Source: Hymenoscyphus infarciens (lineage: Eukaryota; Ascomycota; Leotiomycetes; Helotiales; Helotiaceae). From it: DNA of 64,000 bases. Below are positions 31,087 through 44,000 of this stretch, one piece after another. The number at the start of each line of letters is the position of its first letter. The stretch's first letter is position 1. The DNA lies in NCBI GenBank assembly GCA_001414345.1, contig LLCB01000040.1, forward strand, positions 1 to 64,000, written 5' to 3'. A model generated the notes under the pieces. The model was not told the DNA's origin. It searched no databases and saw nothing but the letters and a program-made list of their open reading frames with translations. Both the position numbers and the translations under genes were made by a program.

Positions 31087-32397
31087 TTTCCTGGTAGGCA
31101 GCAATCGTGAAGTGGTCGGAATCAGATTGAAGGATTTCTGGTAAGTTCTTTCCGGGCGTTGATGCATTTGGTTTTTTGGATTCATTACTGGCAGGCAATT
31201 TCAGGGAATGGTTTCTCTTGATGTCGCGCTTTTTGGGGGTTAGCAACGCTATATTACATATTCTCTGTTGTTTCGATTCCAAAGGATCGGAGGAAGAAAC
31301 TAGTTATCTCAACGTCACGTAAGAGAGCTGTGCATTGCTCTGCGTACACTCACTTTGTTTCGATTGCGCGAAATAGTCTAGGGCAATGAAGTTTATTCTC
31401 CGAGAACTTTCAGGGGATCTGAGAAGCCGATTCTTCCAAATGTTCACGTATAACGAATTTGATTGTCCTAGAATATCGGAGATAATAGAGGGATAGGGGT
31501 GTACAGAGAGCACAAGTAGAGATCCTTTTACGAATTATTGATATTATGTTGCGGAACCAACGACATAAAGTGGGTATGGACAATCTGAATTTGAAAGAAC
31601 CGCCTCGTGTATTGTCACTCAATGTACAGTCTTTTTAGTGCCAGCAAGTTATCAAGCAAGTACTCATTATTCAGCGGTTTTGTTCCGCTTTTTGTCAGCC
31701 TTTCGATTCTCAAATTAAAAATCACGAAATGACTCTTCATGAGGCATGTCTACCACTTGCATTTGCTCGTATTCTCAATATCACTCTTCGAAGTAGGATG
31801 CGAGAGGCTGCAAGGCAGTGAGCTACATGAGGCTAAGAACGTCAACGTCATCGCCTGACATACCTTTCTGGGCAAACGCAGAATATGTAGCTAGACAATA
31901 AGTACGTGCAGCATCTGAATGACGTTGGTAAACCGCGGGGTAGGGTGGTGCAACGGCAATAATCACGGTTAGCGCTGTGATACCCCTCAGTGGATCCCTT
32001 ACTTTGGCGGCAGTTTTCTAGGAGAATAAAATCAGGCCATTGACGAAAGTAAGTCACAGGGGAGGAACACGAAGGGGAACGAGTCTTTCCACGTGAACTC
32101 AAAGCGTTTGCAGCGATCTCAGAGCGATTCAAAACAGAACTCGGTGCTCTAGTTTTAATACCGACGCACCATTCTAGTGCCGAAATAAGGTGCATGGGTT
32201 TGCCAACCCAGCTCAGGTACCTCATTTCCAGTCCGAATGTTACGGCGAGGTTCTCCTTGCGTAATTGGCTACATTCTAACCGAACTTAGTCGTAGTACAG
32301 GGCCATGCATCCAGTATAAGATCCCAAAAATCCGAAAATCTAGAACCAGTTTTTTTCATCTCTCCATCTCTCTCATCCTATCTCGCCCTATCTCAAG
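31087..32397. other. Intergenic, no gene seen
   Basis: About 1.3 kb between P450 and esterase. Short frames only; the last 200 bases, with CT-rich sequence just before the start codon, are the esterase promoter and leader. Confidence 0.5.
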
Positions 32398-34773
32398 ATG
32401 AAGTTCTTCCTACACATCATTCCATTCGTTTTCACGCTTACCACAGCATCACCTTTCAACCCACGCCCGTTTCCACCGGCGCTTCATAAACGACAAGAGC
32501 AGTCGTCAAACACAAGCTCCTTACAGGTGGATCTTGGCTACTCAGTTTATGAAGGAAATCTTAATACTACTAGCAATCTTAATGAGTGGAAAGGAATTCG
32601 ATATGCCCAGAATCCAGTTGGCAACCTTCGGTGGCAATCGCCTCAACCTCCAGCCGAAAATCGAAGCTCGGTGATCAAAGCGGACGGTATTCCAAATCGT
32701 TGTCCACAGACTCTTGAAAATGGTGGCTCCCAACAATATAACCTCGACTATTCCAATGAACCAAAGCAATCTGAGGATTGTTTATTTTTGAGTGTTTCAG
32801 CTCCACCCGATGCTCAAAATCTCCCCGTGCTGCTCTGGATTCATGGCGGTGGTTATGGATCTGGAAATGGCAATCTAGATTTTGGAGAACTCATAGCCAC
32901 TAACAATAATTCTTTTATTGCTATTGCCATTCAATATCGACTTGGAGCCTTTGGGTTCTTGGCAAGTGACGAAGTCGATAGGAATGGTGTTGTCAATGCT
33001 GGAATCAGAGACCAGACTTTTGCCTTACAATGGGTTCAGAATTACATCCATCTGTTTGGAGGTGATCCACGTAAAGTGACGATTGCCGGGGAAAGTGCTG
33101 GTGGTGGGAGTGTAATGCTTCAGGCAATGGCATTTGGGGGAGAACTTGGGACTTCTCTATTTCAAAACGTATGTTTCCTTCCCAATTGGAAAATGGGCGC
33201 TTACCCTGCGAAACACAGGTCATTGCTGCGTCACCTTATCTTCCGATGCAACACGAATATAATGGTTTGGTACCAACACAAACGTACTACGCATTTGCCG
33301 AAGCTGTCGGATGTTTGACAGGTAACGCAGTCGGGAGTACCACTAGTTCACAAACCATATTTCAATGTCTTGTCTCCAAAGATTACGGCATACTTCAGAA
33401 CGCAAGTTCCATAATCGGTGGTTCTGGTATGTACGGAACTTGGGGAGGTTTTCTTCCCGTTACAGACGGAAAGTTTATACAGAACGCTCCCAGTGGGCAG
33501 TTGCTTGAGAATAAAGTAAATGGTTTGAGAGTCCTCTCCGGTGTAAGTTGCTCATTCTTCATTTTGGCTCAAATACTAATGAGTTGGAATTAGAACAATG
33601 CTCTTGAAGGACCATTATTTGTACCTCAAAATATCACCACGGAAGATAGTCTTGTGACCTTCGTCAAAGAAACGTTTCCCTTTTTCAGTGACAGCGATGT
33701 TGCAAAAATCTTGCGTTACTATCCAGGAAGGTAAGTTTTATATCACTTGCGTAACTTCGGCATCTGTCAAGGTCCTGTGTCATACCGACTCCGTACTTCA
33801 CTCCACCACCCTCTTGAAATACCATAAAACGTGGCCTCGGATAGCTCTCGTTCTAACTTTCTGGTACTTCTGGGGGTCATTCATTACTCCTAAACTTTGG
33901 GATAATTACTCAGATGATCTCCTGAAGATAGAAAGACAAGAGCTATTCAGTATCACTTTCATGAAGAACATGCACACAGCGGTTTCACAAAATATTTACT
34001 GACTATTGATAGTATTGAAACCGACAGCACGACGGCCTCAAATTACGCAACACAAGGCGATACAGGTCCAACTGCAAACGACGTATCTTCAATAGCAACT
34101 GGACATCAACAACGTGCCAATGTCTGTTTCTCTTTCCGAGTCTTGCAAGCCCTGTCTAACAATTCTTCTAGAACATCTATGCTGAGGTAACCTTCGTTTG
34201 CCCGTCGTACTGGCTCGCGGAAGCCTATGATACCAGCAACGGACGTGAGGCGTACAAATATCAATATTCGGTCCCAGCGGCTCTTCACGGCGCGGATGGT
34301 ACAGGTTATTTCGGGCCAGCAGCACGCAATCAAGGTCCCGATCTTTTGAGAGCTTTCATGAGTATCTATTCCCCATCCTTTGGATCTTTTCGGACCGTCA
34401 CTGATTGAGACTTCCCATAGCGATTTGGGGGAATTTCATCACGAAAAATAACCCCTCCATTTCGTCTTCCGTTGCTGCAGGAGCTTCTGCCTCCAATACC
34501 TCATCTTTATCTTCGTCGGCAACCTCCCAAAATGTCACAAATTGGCCTATCTACACCGGCGCATCGCCATTGCAGCTGAACATTAATCAAACTGGGGGCC
34601 AACCATACACAGAGATAGGGGTTACATTCATTGGAGAGACTAAGAACGTCACACAGAACGAGGGCCCAGGATTGAGGAATAATCTTACACTGGTGGATGC
34701 TTTCACTTGGGAGGGTGGTCGAGGTGTGCGATGCGATTTTTGGAGGGCTGTGGCACCACTCGTGCCAGCTTGA
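32398..34773 (+). CDS. Secreted type-B carboxylesterase/lipase
   Basis: Six exons (32398-33168, 33219-33542, 33594-33730, 34013-34121, 34172-34361, 34421-34773) give 627 aa. The signal peptide MKFFLHIIPFVFTLTTAS is followed by a KR near residue 32, a possible pro-site. Type-B carboxylesterase marks: EDCLFLSVSAP (signature 2), LLWIHGGGYGSG (oxyanion hole) and TIAGESAGGGSVM with the nucleophile Ser in GESAG. A Glu/Asp and the catalytic His (ALHGADGTGYFG region) come later. A Ser/Thr-rich insert near residues 510-535 looks like an O-glycosylated linker. Intron 3 is unusually long (282 nt) and its limits are the least certain part. Such enzymes hydrolyse esters of lipids or secondary metabolites outside the cell. 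Confidence 0.88.
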
Positions 34774-35789
34774 AAAGTTGCAGTGTAGAGACTAAATAAT
34801 AGAATACAAAACGCTACAGACTACACAATCATAAACATGATGCTTTAGAGTTGCACATCTCTTTGACGGAGCCTGTAGTTCAGTCGTGCCCACCGCATCA
34901 CTACCCGTCATTCGGAAGTTGAACGAAAGGAAAACCAAAACGCAACCAAGCCCCTTGAAATTTGAATCCGAAAAGGGGGGAAGTTATACTCGGAGCTTAC
35001 CTACTTTGGGACGTAGTACTTTCACTTTCTCTTGTGTTCCTCTTTTTCAACATTATTCTTCGTTTTACAACCATCAGACGATCGTCTCAATAATGAGACG
35101 AAAGCTCGATTAGGTACGAGAATTCATCGAATGATAGACTAGAACCCCCCCCCCCCCTTGTCGCCACAGAATATGGAACTCAAGGTCGCTCCTTCCATCT
35201 GTTTTGACACCCCCTCTCGGCTTCTACGTCGCGAGGTCGCACCCGTGCCTTTCTTCCTCTTCCCTCTCGGCTGGACCTAGCTCGACGGGAAGTTACCACG
35301 CACACCATGCGTGCTGTAGGTTTGCTCTTGTCCTCTTGCCCATGACCCACCTCACCTCAACAAACGTCCCTTGACGGCAACATGATTCGTGGCCCTCTTC
35401 CCCAGATGTTAGACGTCATCTGAAGAGAATTGATTCCTCCAAGTTCTAGCATTAAAGAATTTATAGAGTATAACACACTATCTCTGACTCAAACAAACAG
35501 TACCGTGAAACTCAACAGTAAATAGCGATGACGAGAGGCAAGAATATACAATTCTAAATAGAATCAGTAGGAGTATTTTTCGTCCAGGAGAATCATAAGC
35601 TCCTTTCTGGGTGTAGGGAATGCATTTAGGGCGAGGATATAGTCTAATAAACAGTTACGTCATCTTGTTTTTCTTATTTGATTAGGTGTATCGTTTGATT
35701 TATTCCCAACGTTGACTTGGTTCTGCCGAGAAAGGAGTTTGTGCGTTATATCCCATTTCAGTCCAATTTTTCCTGTTAACGTCTCTTTT
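34774..35789. other. Intergenic, no gene seen
   Basis: About 1 kb between the convergent esterase and ferroportin genes. Contains a run of 13 C (35145-35157). No gene or RNA recognised. Confidence 0.5.
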
Positions 35790-37873
35790 CTAGCCACGAT
35801 TCATCCGCTTGCAACACTTTGTTACATTCTCCCAATGTACCAAATGACCCCTTCGATGTCGAACCCATCCGGCATAAGCTATAGAGCTGATAAAAACAGC
35901 CATTAAACTGACGCTCGCAATCCACTTGAAATCCTCCGGTCGCCCCCAAAAAATACCCATTACATGCTGGCATAGCTCGAAAGAAGAAACAAAGCTGTAC
36001 TCAACCCCAGTAAAGGATGATAGAGCGTGTTGTGGATTCAGAGTTTGAGTAAGTTGTTGAGTTGTGAGATCGAATATCCAAAGACCGAGTCGAGAGAAGG
36101 ACAAGAAAGCGAATAAGGTGAAAGCCGGGACAGTAAAGGATGCCTTGGGCATCATAATGCGGCTGATGAAGGTAGATGGCGACTGATCTTGGGATAATGT
36201 CCAAAGGATATACAGAACAGGCACCTTTTCATTGTTAGCATCTCACGTGAGAATCGAAAGGAATGTAACTAGCCAGACAGCCTAACTGCCAACTTAACCC
36301 CCATAAACCCAATCTTTGTAGCCCCGTCTCTGTTACTGCTTCTGCCTCTGACAACTCGGGAGCACCTTCGTGTAAAAACCTCTCGGATTCCGCATCGGTT
36401 CTCTCACGACCCTGAATAAGGCCGTGATTCTTCGCCTTTCCCAAAACTCGAACCCCAACAGGCGTCACAAGCGTACTGCTTATTTCTACCAGACTTCCAC
36501 AGGCCCTGGCAGTTGTGATAAGGGCCAAGGAAAATCCAGAGCTGAGCAAGAATGTGATGAATGTAGCTCCATAGGAAAGAGCTGAGAGGTGAAGAAGCGT
36601 AAGGGAGAAAGAGGGGATCCAGACCGGGGACGAAAAATAATCCCGAAAGCTATGCAAGTATTGTCGAACTGCTTGAGATATCTTTCTGGTAAATCCTGTT
36701 TGTGGTTGCTCACCAAATTCGCTAACGTTGCCTGAACGGGATCTAATACGCGGCACTTTGAGAACTCTCAGTCTGGCATTGCGATCCCAAACTCGCTTAG
36801 CACACCATAACTCGATCCACCAGCTCAATGCACTCATAGCCGCAACTACAACGATCCCAATTCTTGCATTAGTAGCCGAAATAACAATGGATATCATGAT
36901 AGGAGCCACAAGTTTGCAGGTAAGATCAATTCTTCTCATTACCGAGTTCAAATGAGTCAAGTCGAATGGCTCGCCACTTGGATCAGCAGCTGTCGGAACA
37001 AAATCCCGTTCCATGGAGAGCATGTTTCCGCTTGCGCTAAGAGTTTCGACAATCCCCAGAAGAAGAATGAGTGCAAAGATCCCATTTTTCAAAATCGGTA
37101 AAAGCTCGAGGTGAAAGCCGAGTCTGGGGAGGGACCCGCCATTCTTCTTTTCTGGCCCTGAAATGAGAAACCACAAGACACATGCCGTTATTACTGCAAT
37201 CCGATTGCAGGATATGGTGCTTGAAAGTGTTTTCATGCGATTCGGGGACCTATCAACCCATCTTCCTACGACAGAAGCAAAGCAAATCGAAGCAAGAGTT
37301 CGGACGATTCCCCTGAGCCGAATTAGCGTCACGTGACCTTTTCTCTTTCGACAACATGGTGGAAGAGAGTTTACCGTATGGATGAGGCAACTAAAGTATC
37401 TGGATATGCATCTGCGGTAAATATAATCTAAAACGTTAGTACACTTCCCACGCTTGGCATCAACTGGCATTCTCACCACCGCAAACTCCTATCAAAAAAT
37501 CAGTAAACCACAGCAGAAAACAGGGTTTTGAAACCCCGAAATAAGACTTGCATAACTTCTGACATTCCACGTGGAAAGTAAATGACTATTAAGAAAGAAT
37601 TAGCCTTCAATCTGAATTTTGCAAACCCAATCACGCACGACGAAAAGTACATGAAGGTGGCGAGAGGTGTTTCAGAGAGACTTTTTCCAGAAAGGTTGAT
37701 CATTTGTGGAAAATAACGAACCTCGTGTACAGATTGACGGCTTGAGATTGAGTCATGCCAATTTCTTGTATCGAGTTTGAGGTAGAGAATATCGATATTG
37801 TTGAGGGAGATGAGGGGTCGGTGGTATGGAGACCTTCCTCCGTGCGTTGTTCGGCGTTTTCGAGGTCAGCCAT
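35790..37873 (-). CDS. Ferroportin-type iron exporter (SLC40 family)
   Basis: Six exons read down from ATG at 37873: 37873-37722, 37585-37552, 37488-37477, 37427-37375, 37312-36274, 36224-35790; 574 aa, phases consistent. Joined, the N-terminal region reads AVNLYT/SHLLSTWNVRSY/EFAV/IIFTADAYPDTLVASSIR/GIVRTLASICFA, a close fit to the conserved start of ferroportins; VVGRWVDRSPNR follows. About ten membrane segments are visible, with a polar loop (RVLKVPRIRSRSG) in the middle. The family exports ferrous iron across membranes. Oddities: exon 3 is only 12 nt, intron 2 has a GC-AG pair (donor GCAAGT), and intron 5 also fits best as GC-AG (donor GCTAGT, branch GCTAAC). The last junction is less certain than the others. 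Confidence 0.84.
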
Positions 37874-38463
37874 ACTTTGAAATGTTGTTTGGTTGTCGTA
37901 AGCATTCACAGGATTGTTTTTGTATCCAGAGAACGATCCTGGTACTTATGTTTGGAGAAGCACCAAGATCTTTCGAGGGAGTTCTTGCGGTGAATGGAAT
38001 CCGTTTTCGCGAACTAAGAAGCCAAGCCTGGACAGGTCCGACTCCGCAAGCAGGTGATTTGACCTATCAAACGCCAATTCAATCAGGTGCTGGTTCAAAA
38101 AGATAGCACGTCATATGGGAATTTTTGAGAGGTTCCAAAAAATAATATTCAGTAGCAATGAAGCCCTAGAAATCCCCAAATCCATAATATTCAAACCTCC
38201 CAACTTTGCTCCAAGTCGGAGTAAAGGGTTCCAACCTCGAACCAAGAAGTTCCCTATCAAAAAAAGTACTCCGCCATCGCCAATTCGTAACCTACGAGGA
38301 CAAGGTCTGTCCGCCCAATCCGTGTGAATCATATCAGCGCCATCATAAAATCGACCATCGTCCCTGCCGCAAAGTCTGCCCCAAAAAAAGTCGAACCCAT
38401 CACTTCATATCTAATAAAAGTACTCCAATCCTCGTCCCAAAAGTGAAGTGTGTGAGAAGTCGT
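37874..38463. other. Intergenic, no gene seen
   Basis: About 590 bases: the ferroportin promoter and the 3' side of the small gene at 38464. Plus-strand frames here are not supported. Confidence 0.45.
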
Positions 38464-38745
38464 TTATAGGGAACCCATCCTCTCCTCCAACCCACCCCAG
38501 TAGACGAGTGGTCTTGGCTCTAGGATCTCCAAACCGGTCCCGAAGGACTTCTTCTCTTCCTCCATGTGCCTCATTGATGGTTGTCGGTGCATGATGGCGT
38601 TGATTTGAGAAGCTTGGGCGGAGGCGTTGGAAATGTAGGAGTCTCGGCTGTTAGACATCATTGAAGAGTCCGAAGGAGAACGAGAGCGGCGGAGGGAAGT
38701 GCGGATGCTAGAGAATGAAAGAGAGTGGAAGCGTGTAGTATGCAT
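38464..38745 (-). CDS. Small conserved-looking hypothetical protein
   Basis: A 93-codon frame from ATG at 38745 (MHTTRFHSLSFSSIRTSL). The first 50 residues are Ser/Arg-rich, possibly a targeting or phosphorylated region (RRSRSPSDSSMMSNSRDS). The second half has a helix (AQASQINAIMHR) and a distinctive end, LEILEPRPLVYWGGLEERM. That ending looks like a conserved motif of small fungal proteins, but I cannot name a family. No signal peptide. The region upstream is a 2-kb spacer. Confidence 0.55.
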   Translation of the reverse strand: MHTTRFHSLSFSSIRTSLRRSRSPSDSSMMSNSRDSYISNASAQASQINAIMHRQPSMRHMEEEKKSFGTGLEILEPRPLVYWGGLEERMGSL

Positions 38746-41040
38746 TCTGACGGTAGAGGTAGAGGTATCGTGTGAGTTGGTGAGGTGAGAAGAGGATGGT
38801 TGAAGGTGTAGAAAGTATTGCAAGTAATATAAAGCTTCCAGTCAAAAATTGAACCAGGAAGTACGGATTAGGTTCGAAGATAGTCAAAAGTTAAAAGTGG
38901 TTGGTTGGTGGAGTGCAGGTAATGCGTGTGGGGGGGTTGTATATCGAAGGCGCAGCCTTGTGGATTAGGAGTAGGTAGAACTGAACGAGTGACGAGTCTT
39001 TTAGACTTTGTAAAGCAACCCTTCTCTTGATCTCCAAAAGCTGATGAACGCGAGAATAGAAAATACTTAATATGAAGTTGCGTACTCCCCGTTACTTAAG
39101 TGGCACCGCTCTCACCGAAGAGCACGCTAGGACTTTCCATGCAGTCCTGGAAATAGAAGAGAAGTTTGGAGCAGACGGAGATCGGCAGGGTTGAACGGAA
39201 GCGAGTCTCAGGGAGTTCAGGGGCCAGGGAGGATGCAAAAAGAGGTAAAAATGCAATAAAAGACGAACTTGGAGGTGGCGAGTAAACAAACGGCCCTGCT
39301 TGCTCACCCTGCTATGGCTTTTGTCAATGCGAGGGGTGTTACAGAAGGGTGGGAACGCTGGAACTGAAATGGCTCCGGAGGAGTCGTCTCGGCGGACAGG
39401 GAGGAAGAGTTCAGGAGTTCAGGGGGGGGGGGGCAAGCCTTCCGAGAATTGGGAAGAATTCGGCCTCTTCGCCAGAACGGAGAAGGCCGAATCTCCAACA
39501 ATTCGATGCAATGCAGCAAGACATGTTGGAGTAAGAAACATTTTCCAGTAGTCTGGTGTGGTGTGTCTTGATCTGCTCATGATCATGTCCTGCTTTCCTT
39601 ACAGTACTGGCTATCCAGCAACCGTGGTGTGACAATGCCCAGAATGAACGCATGCGATGCCCGGGAAAGGCATCTTGATTCTTGACAACGTTTCGGGGGA
39701 TGCGGTGGGGATGGCCAAAGAGCCTGGACTGCTGTTGCTCCCGGACCTTGATGAATCATCGTGTCCCTATGCTCTTCCCTTCAGCGTCCTCAACCCTGGG
39801 GACGATGACCTTGAGGCTGAACCTGTGCCTGTGAGGAGACGACCTTTCTCCTCGACCCGTTTCTGAGTTAATTGGAGCAGGATTTTACACGTACTGAATC
39901 GTCATGCGACCTCCCCAGACCTTCGTGATATCGTTGACGATTTCTCGAAGCCACACAGATGCGAGCTGCCCAACAGCAATCACATCACAATGCCGAGACA
40001 GATTCCCAGACTCACAGACTCACAGACTCCCTCCATCATCAACAAGTGCCCAAAATCACACGCTGCAATCTGAGCCTTCAAACCAGAACAAGCCGGTTTG
40101 ATGCGCATCAGCCGATCTTTGCTGTGAGATGATGAGATTGTGAGGGGGGTGAAGCGAAGAGGATGAGAACCTGAACCACGCATGCGACAGGTTTCAACCC
40201 TTCGCTTCTAGTCTAGTGCGGACCCGTCCCGCAATAAGGGGTTCAGCAACTTGATACCGCCAAGCTCCGTGAGGGACACTGAGCCTCAGCCAGGTTGCAT
40301 CTTTAAATGGTCGATATATCCTCCAATATGAATGGATATCAATAGTGATTGTGCAAATACTCATTGTCAACAATACAAAAAACAGACTGTATAAAAATCT
40401 GGCCCTGGGTAAACATTGTTTCGTACTCGCGTATCAATTGCCAATTGCCCTTGTTTCAATTTAATTTTTACCCCACTCGTGCCACCACGAATTCCATACC
40501 ATCAATATTTGCACAACAATGTAGTTCAAAAAAGCCAACAGTCAATCAAGCCGAAATTAGAATCCAGATATCGGAAGTCCCGAATTAGGACAACCATTCG
40601 TTCTCATTTTGAAAGTTGTTTCATACATATTACGGAGTGCGAACCTCCCTCCACGCTGAGAAAACTCCCTGGCTATGCAACAAATAATAAGAAGTTCCTT
40701 CTTCCATCTAATTCGCCTGCTCCGTCCCCTCCTAAGAAAATGCCCAGGTATCCGCGCAAAAGAAACAGCCACCATAAAAATCATACATAGAAACTAGAAA
40801 ACCTCGGTCCACATCTGGGGGCCGAATACCCGTATTTACACCTCTTTCTTCAATCGAAACAAGAAATTCATCATGAGGCCGTGATGTTCATTAACCCAAG
40901 TCCCTCCCCAAACCTATTATGCAACCCGCACGGACACATACCCCGCTCTTCTTGAATGTTTCGCAGATGATGGAAACCCATCCATCTGCGTCTTCAAGTG
41001 TTGAATGAAATCAATGAAATGATTTCCTGGTTTCCTCGTA
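38746..41040. other. 2.3-kb region without a recognised gene
   Basis: Contains a run of 12 G (39422-39433) and a triplicated CACAGACT-type repeat near 40012-40028. Small frames on both strands overlap without domain content. The right part (40800-41040) is the 3' side of the calcium channel gene. Confidence 0.5.
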
Positions 41041-44000
41041 TCAAGTTCCTTCCCTACGATCCGGTCGTCTCGTGGTGAAACTGCGTCTAATACTCTCTCC
41101 CCACGCTGATGTCTCGAGTACTTCGAGAACATTCTCAGCGCTGACCGCACTTCCACGTCTGCTGCTTGCTGCCGAATTGGGAGCCGACAGCTGTTGATCT
41201 CCTTCGAAACTGAAAGCTGAATTGGTCGGTCGATGTGGTGAGAGTTGTGGTGATCTCTGTGGTGATCTTCCTGGGCTCGAGGTCCATGGACTTGAGGGGG
41301 AAAGAGGACCTCCGCTAGAAAATGACTCAGTCATGCGATGTCGATTAGCACCATCTAGCCCGTGGGTAATAAATGAACTGCGGGGGTCGACAATGTCCAT
41401 GGGCGAAAGTCGTGATGATGCATGGGCTTTTGCTTTTCGTTTTCTCGCAATCTCATCTTCGTCGTCCACGTAAACCTCTGGACCAAGTTGTGGTACATCT
41501 GTCATGCGCCCTGATCGTTTCTTTTCTAGGTGTTTCCTAAATCTTCGTGACCAGTACCTAAACAATTGTTGTCAGCACGCATGAATTAACATCAAGGATT
41601 ATTCTTACATGGTGTCGAAGAAGCCCAGAACAATTCGCCTGCGTATTTCCTCCTCTACTCGTTGAAGTCGAGCACGGCGCCGCAGGAATTCCTCAAGTCT
41701 AGAAAAGTTAGATAAGTCGGCGGGATATCGATGTGGGAATCGACTTACTTTAAGCTCTTACTGTCGCTGATGACATTGTAATGAGCAAGAACCATCAGAA
41801 CGGTTGTAAATGATATACCAACATCTACTTCCGCTGATACCATGACTTCTTCAAAGAACAAGTTGTAGCGAGCTCTTGCGATCCGAACTTCCTGAGGGTC
41901 AATCATCGCAAGACGTTTGTTTAGAGCTTTGAGGTTGACCCCGCTTGATCCGCCAGACGCAGCCATGGAGGAGATCCTACCAGACGTAGGCCCTCCCTGG
42001 ATGTCCTCCAAAATACTGCGAACTGAATTTTCATGACTGTATATTCGCATTTGGAACACACCAGAAAGTTCTCCAAGTAGGCGAGGGAATTGTTCTTTGG
42101 TTATGAACCCCGTTCCTTCTGGATCCAAGGTAGCCCAAGCTTGCTTGAAGCGCCGGAGTTCCTCTCTACTAACCTTCCCGAGACCACTAGAATGTTGGTA
42201 AACGTAACTGAAACTCTCATAAATCAAGGACACAAACAAACTCGTAAAGATATACATGCTCAGAATGTTCCAAGAAATGAATAGTGCCCTGGCCCAATTG
42301 GTGCTTCCGCAGTCGCTTTGAAAGAAACTATCCGGATGTTTGTTGCAGAAGGGTGGCTCTATACCTGCGAAATCTTCCATGATGTCGTTCCAGCCCTCAC
42401 CAGTCGACATTTTAAACAGCAGAATAAGTGCTTTAGGCACAGTTCTGAAGTTCAAATTCCCACTTTCGCCAGCACCAAATCGGGTGAGACCAAAGGTCTG
42501 GGTCATGGCTATGGCGAAGACAAGGAAGAAGACAAACCAGGTAGCTAGAAGATTACCGATATTTGTCAAACTAGCAGCGGCTGTCTTGAAAAGCTGATCA
42601 AGGGCGTCATTTCGTGGAATCAATAGAAGAACAACTGAAACCAAAAAGAGCTTGTGGAGTTGGATGTAAAGCTGGCTGTTGATGTCCACCAAAAGGATGA
42701 TAGTGGAAACAAGTGTCCCCACGACAGCAAAAATCGAGAAGACGTCCCAGGAACTTCGACTGAATCTTGACCAGCTAAGTCCAACGATTCGCACTATAAT
42801 GTTCGCCATATAGAACACTGTAAAGGCGAGAAATACGAAATTCCTCGCCGTGTCCCATCCAGCTGGCTCGGGGTAATATTCAACCAAAAGGATGATGAGG
42901 TGCAGAACAAGAACGATCGTTATAGCCCTTTGCCATCTTCCGTGTTTTCGGACGGCTCTTTTATAGCACCAATCTTTCCACCCCCTGCCAACAGTCGTCG
43001 AAGGCCTTTTCGAGGGGGAAACTTGTTTGAGAAGTTTTCGCAATTCCAGCCATGATCTTTGTTCAGCCGTCAAGAAAGCAACTCCAGTTTGCTCTGTATA
43101 GTTACGCATGAAAACCGAGATGAACAGCGTGAGTACGAAGACAGTGGCGAGGATATTGAAGATAACGAAAAAAAGTGCATTTCCCTCAGAATTTCGGGGT
43201 CGTGGTTGTAGTCCAGGGCCAACAATACTCTCGGCAGCCCACATAACATCGATCCATCCTTCCTGGGAAACGATTTGGAAGAGAATAAACAGAGAGCTAC
43301 CGAAATCGTCAAAGTCGAAATATGAGTTTTGCGCTACGCGGGGTTGAATCATGGGCCATTGGTTACTGAAAGGGGTAGCCTGGTACTCGCCGAAACAATC
43401 ACTGAGATTGTTGCTTCCATTAGGAAAACCGGTATCATTGCACGCTACAAGCCGGCCATTGAAGAGGTTGACGCCATACACAGCGAAAGGAACCAGAAGA
43501 GACAGAGAGACGAAGGCAGCCTAAAATTAAGTTAGCGAGTATTGGTAGAAGGGTGGGTCACAACATACAGAAAAGAATTTGGAAAATCCAACTACAATCA
43601 GCGAGTGGAAGGTCTCTCTGGCGCTGTCGCTAACGTTCAATAGCCTCAATGCTCGCAGAGCTTTGAAGGCTCCAACAGCTCGGGACACATCTCCATCATC
43701 CATGAGCGAAGTAATAACATTGATCCAGAATGTGATCAAAACAACTCCATCTATCATACCCCATGAGCTTCTGAAATATGCATTCGGGGTCCAGAAAAGG
43801 CCATCCGCAAGGACTTTTATTAACGCCTCTACCGAAAATACGACGGCGAAAGCCATGTCAACCCACACAAACCAATTTCGTACATTGAATGTGTGATGGT
43901 CGAAATACTCCTTCTGATAGAGAGGTGTAGTGACGCAAGCAAGTAGAACCATTGCCACGATGGAGGCGTATATAAATGCGGAAAAGGCATACCATACAAC

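Noticed and set aside
36235..37479. Taking the long unspliced frame as the full ferroportin
   Set aside because: Its first 60 codons read through intron sequence; the conserved N-terminus appears only after splicing four upstream exons.
38216..38245. B-box-like CCTCGAACC as a second tRNA gene
   Set aside because: No matching acceptor, D or anticodon stems can be drawn around it.
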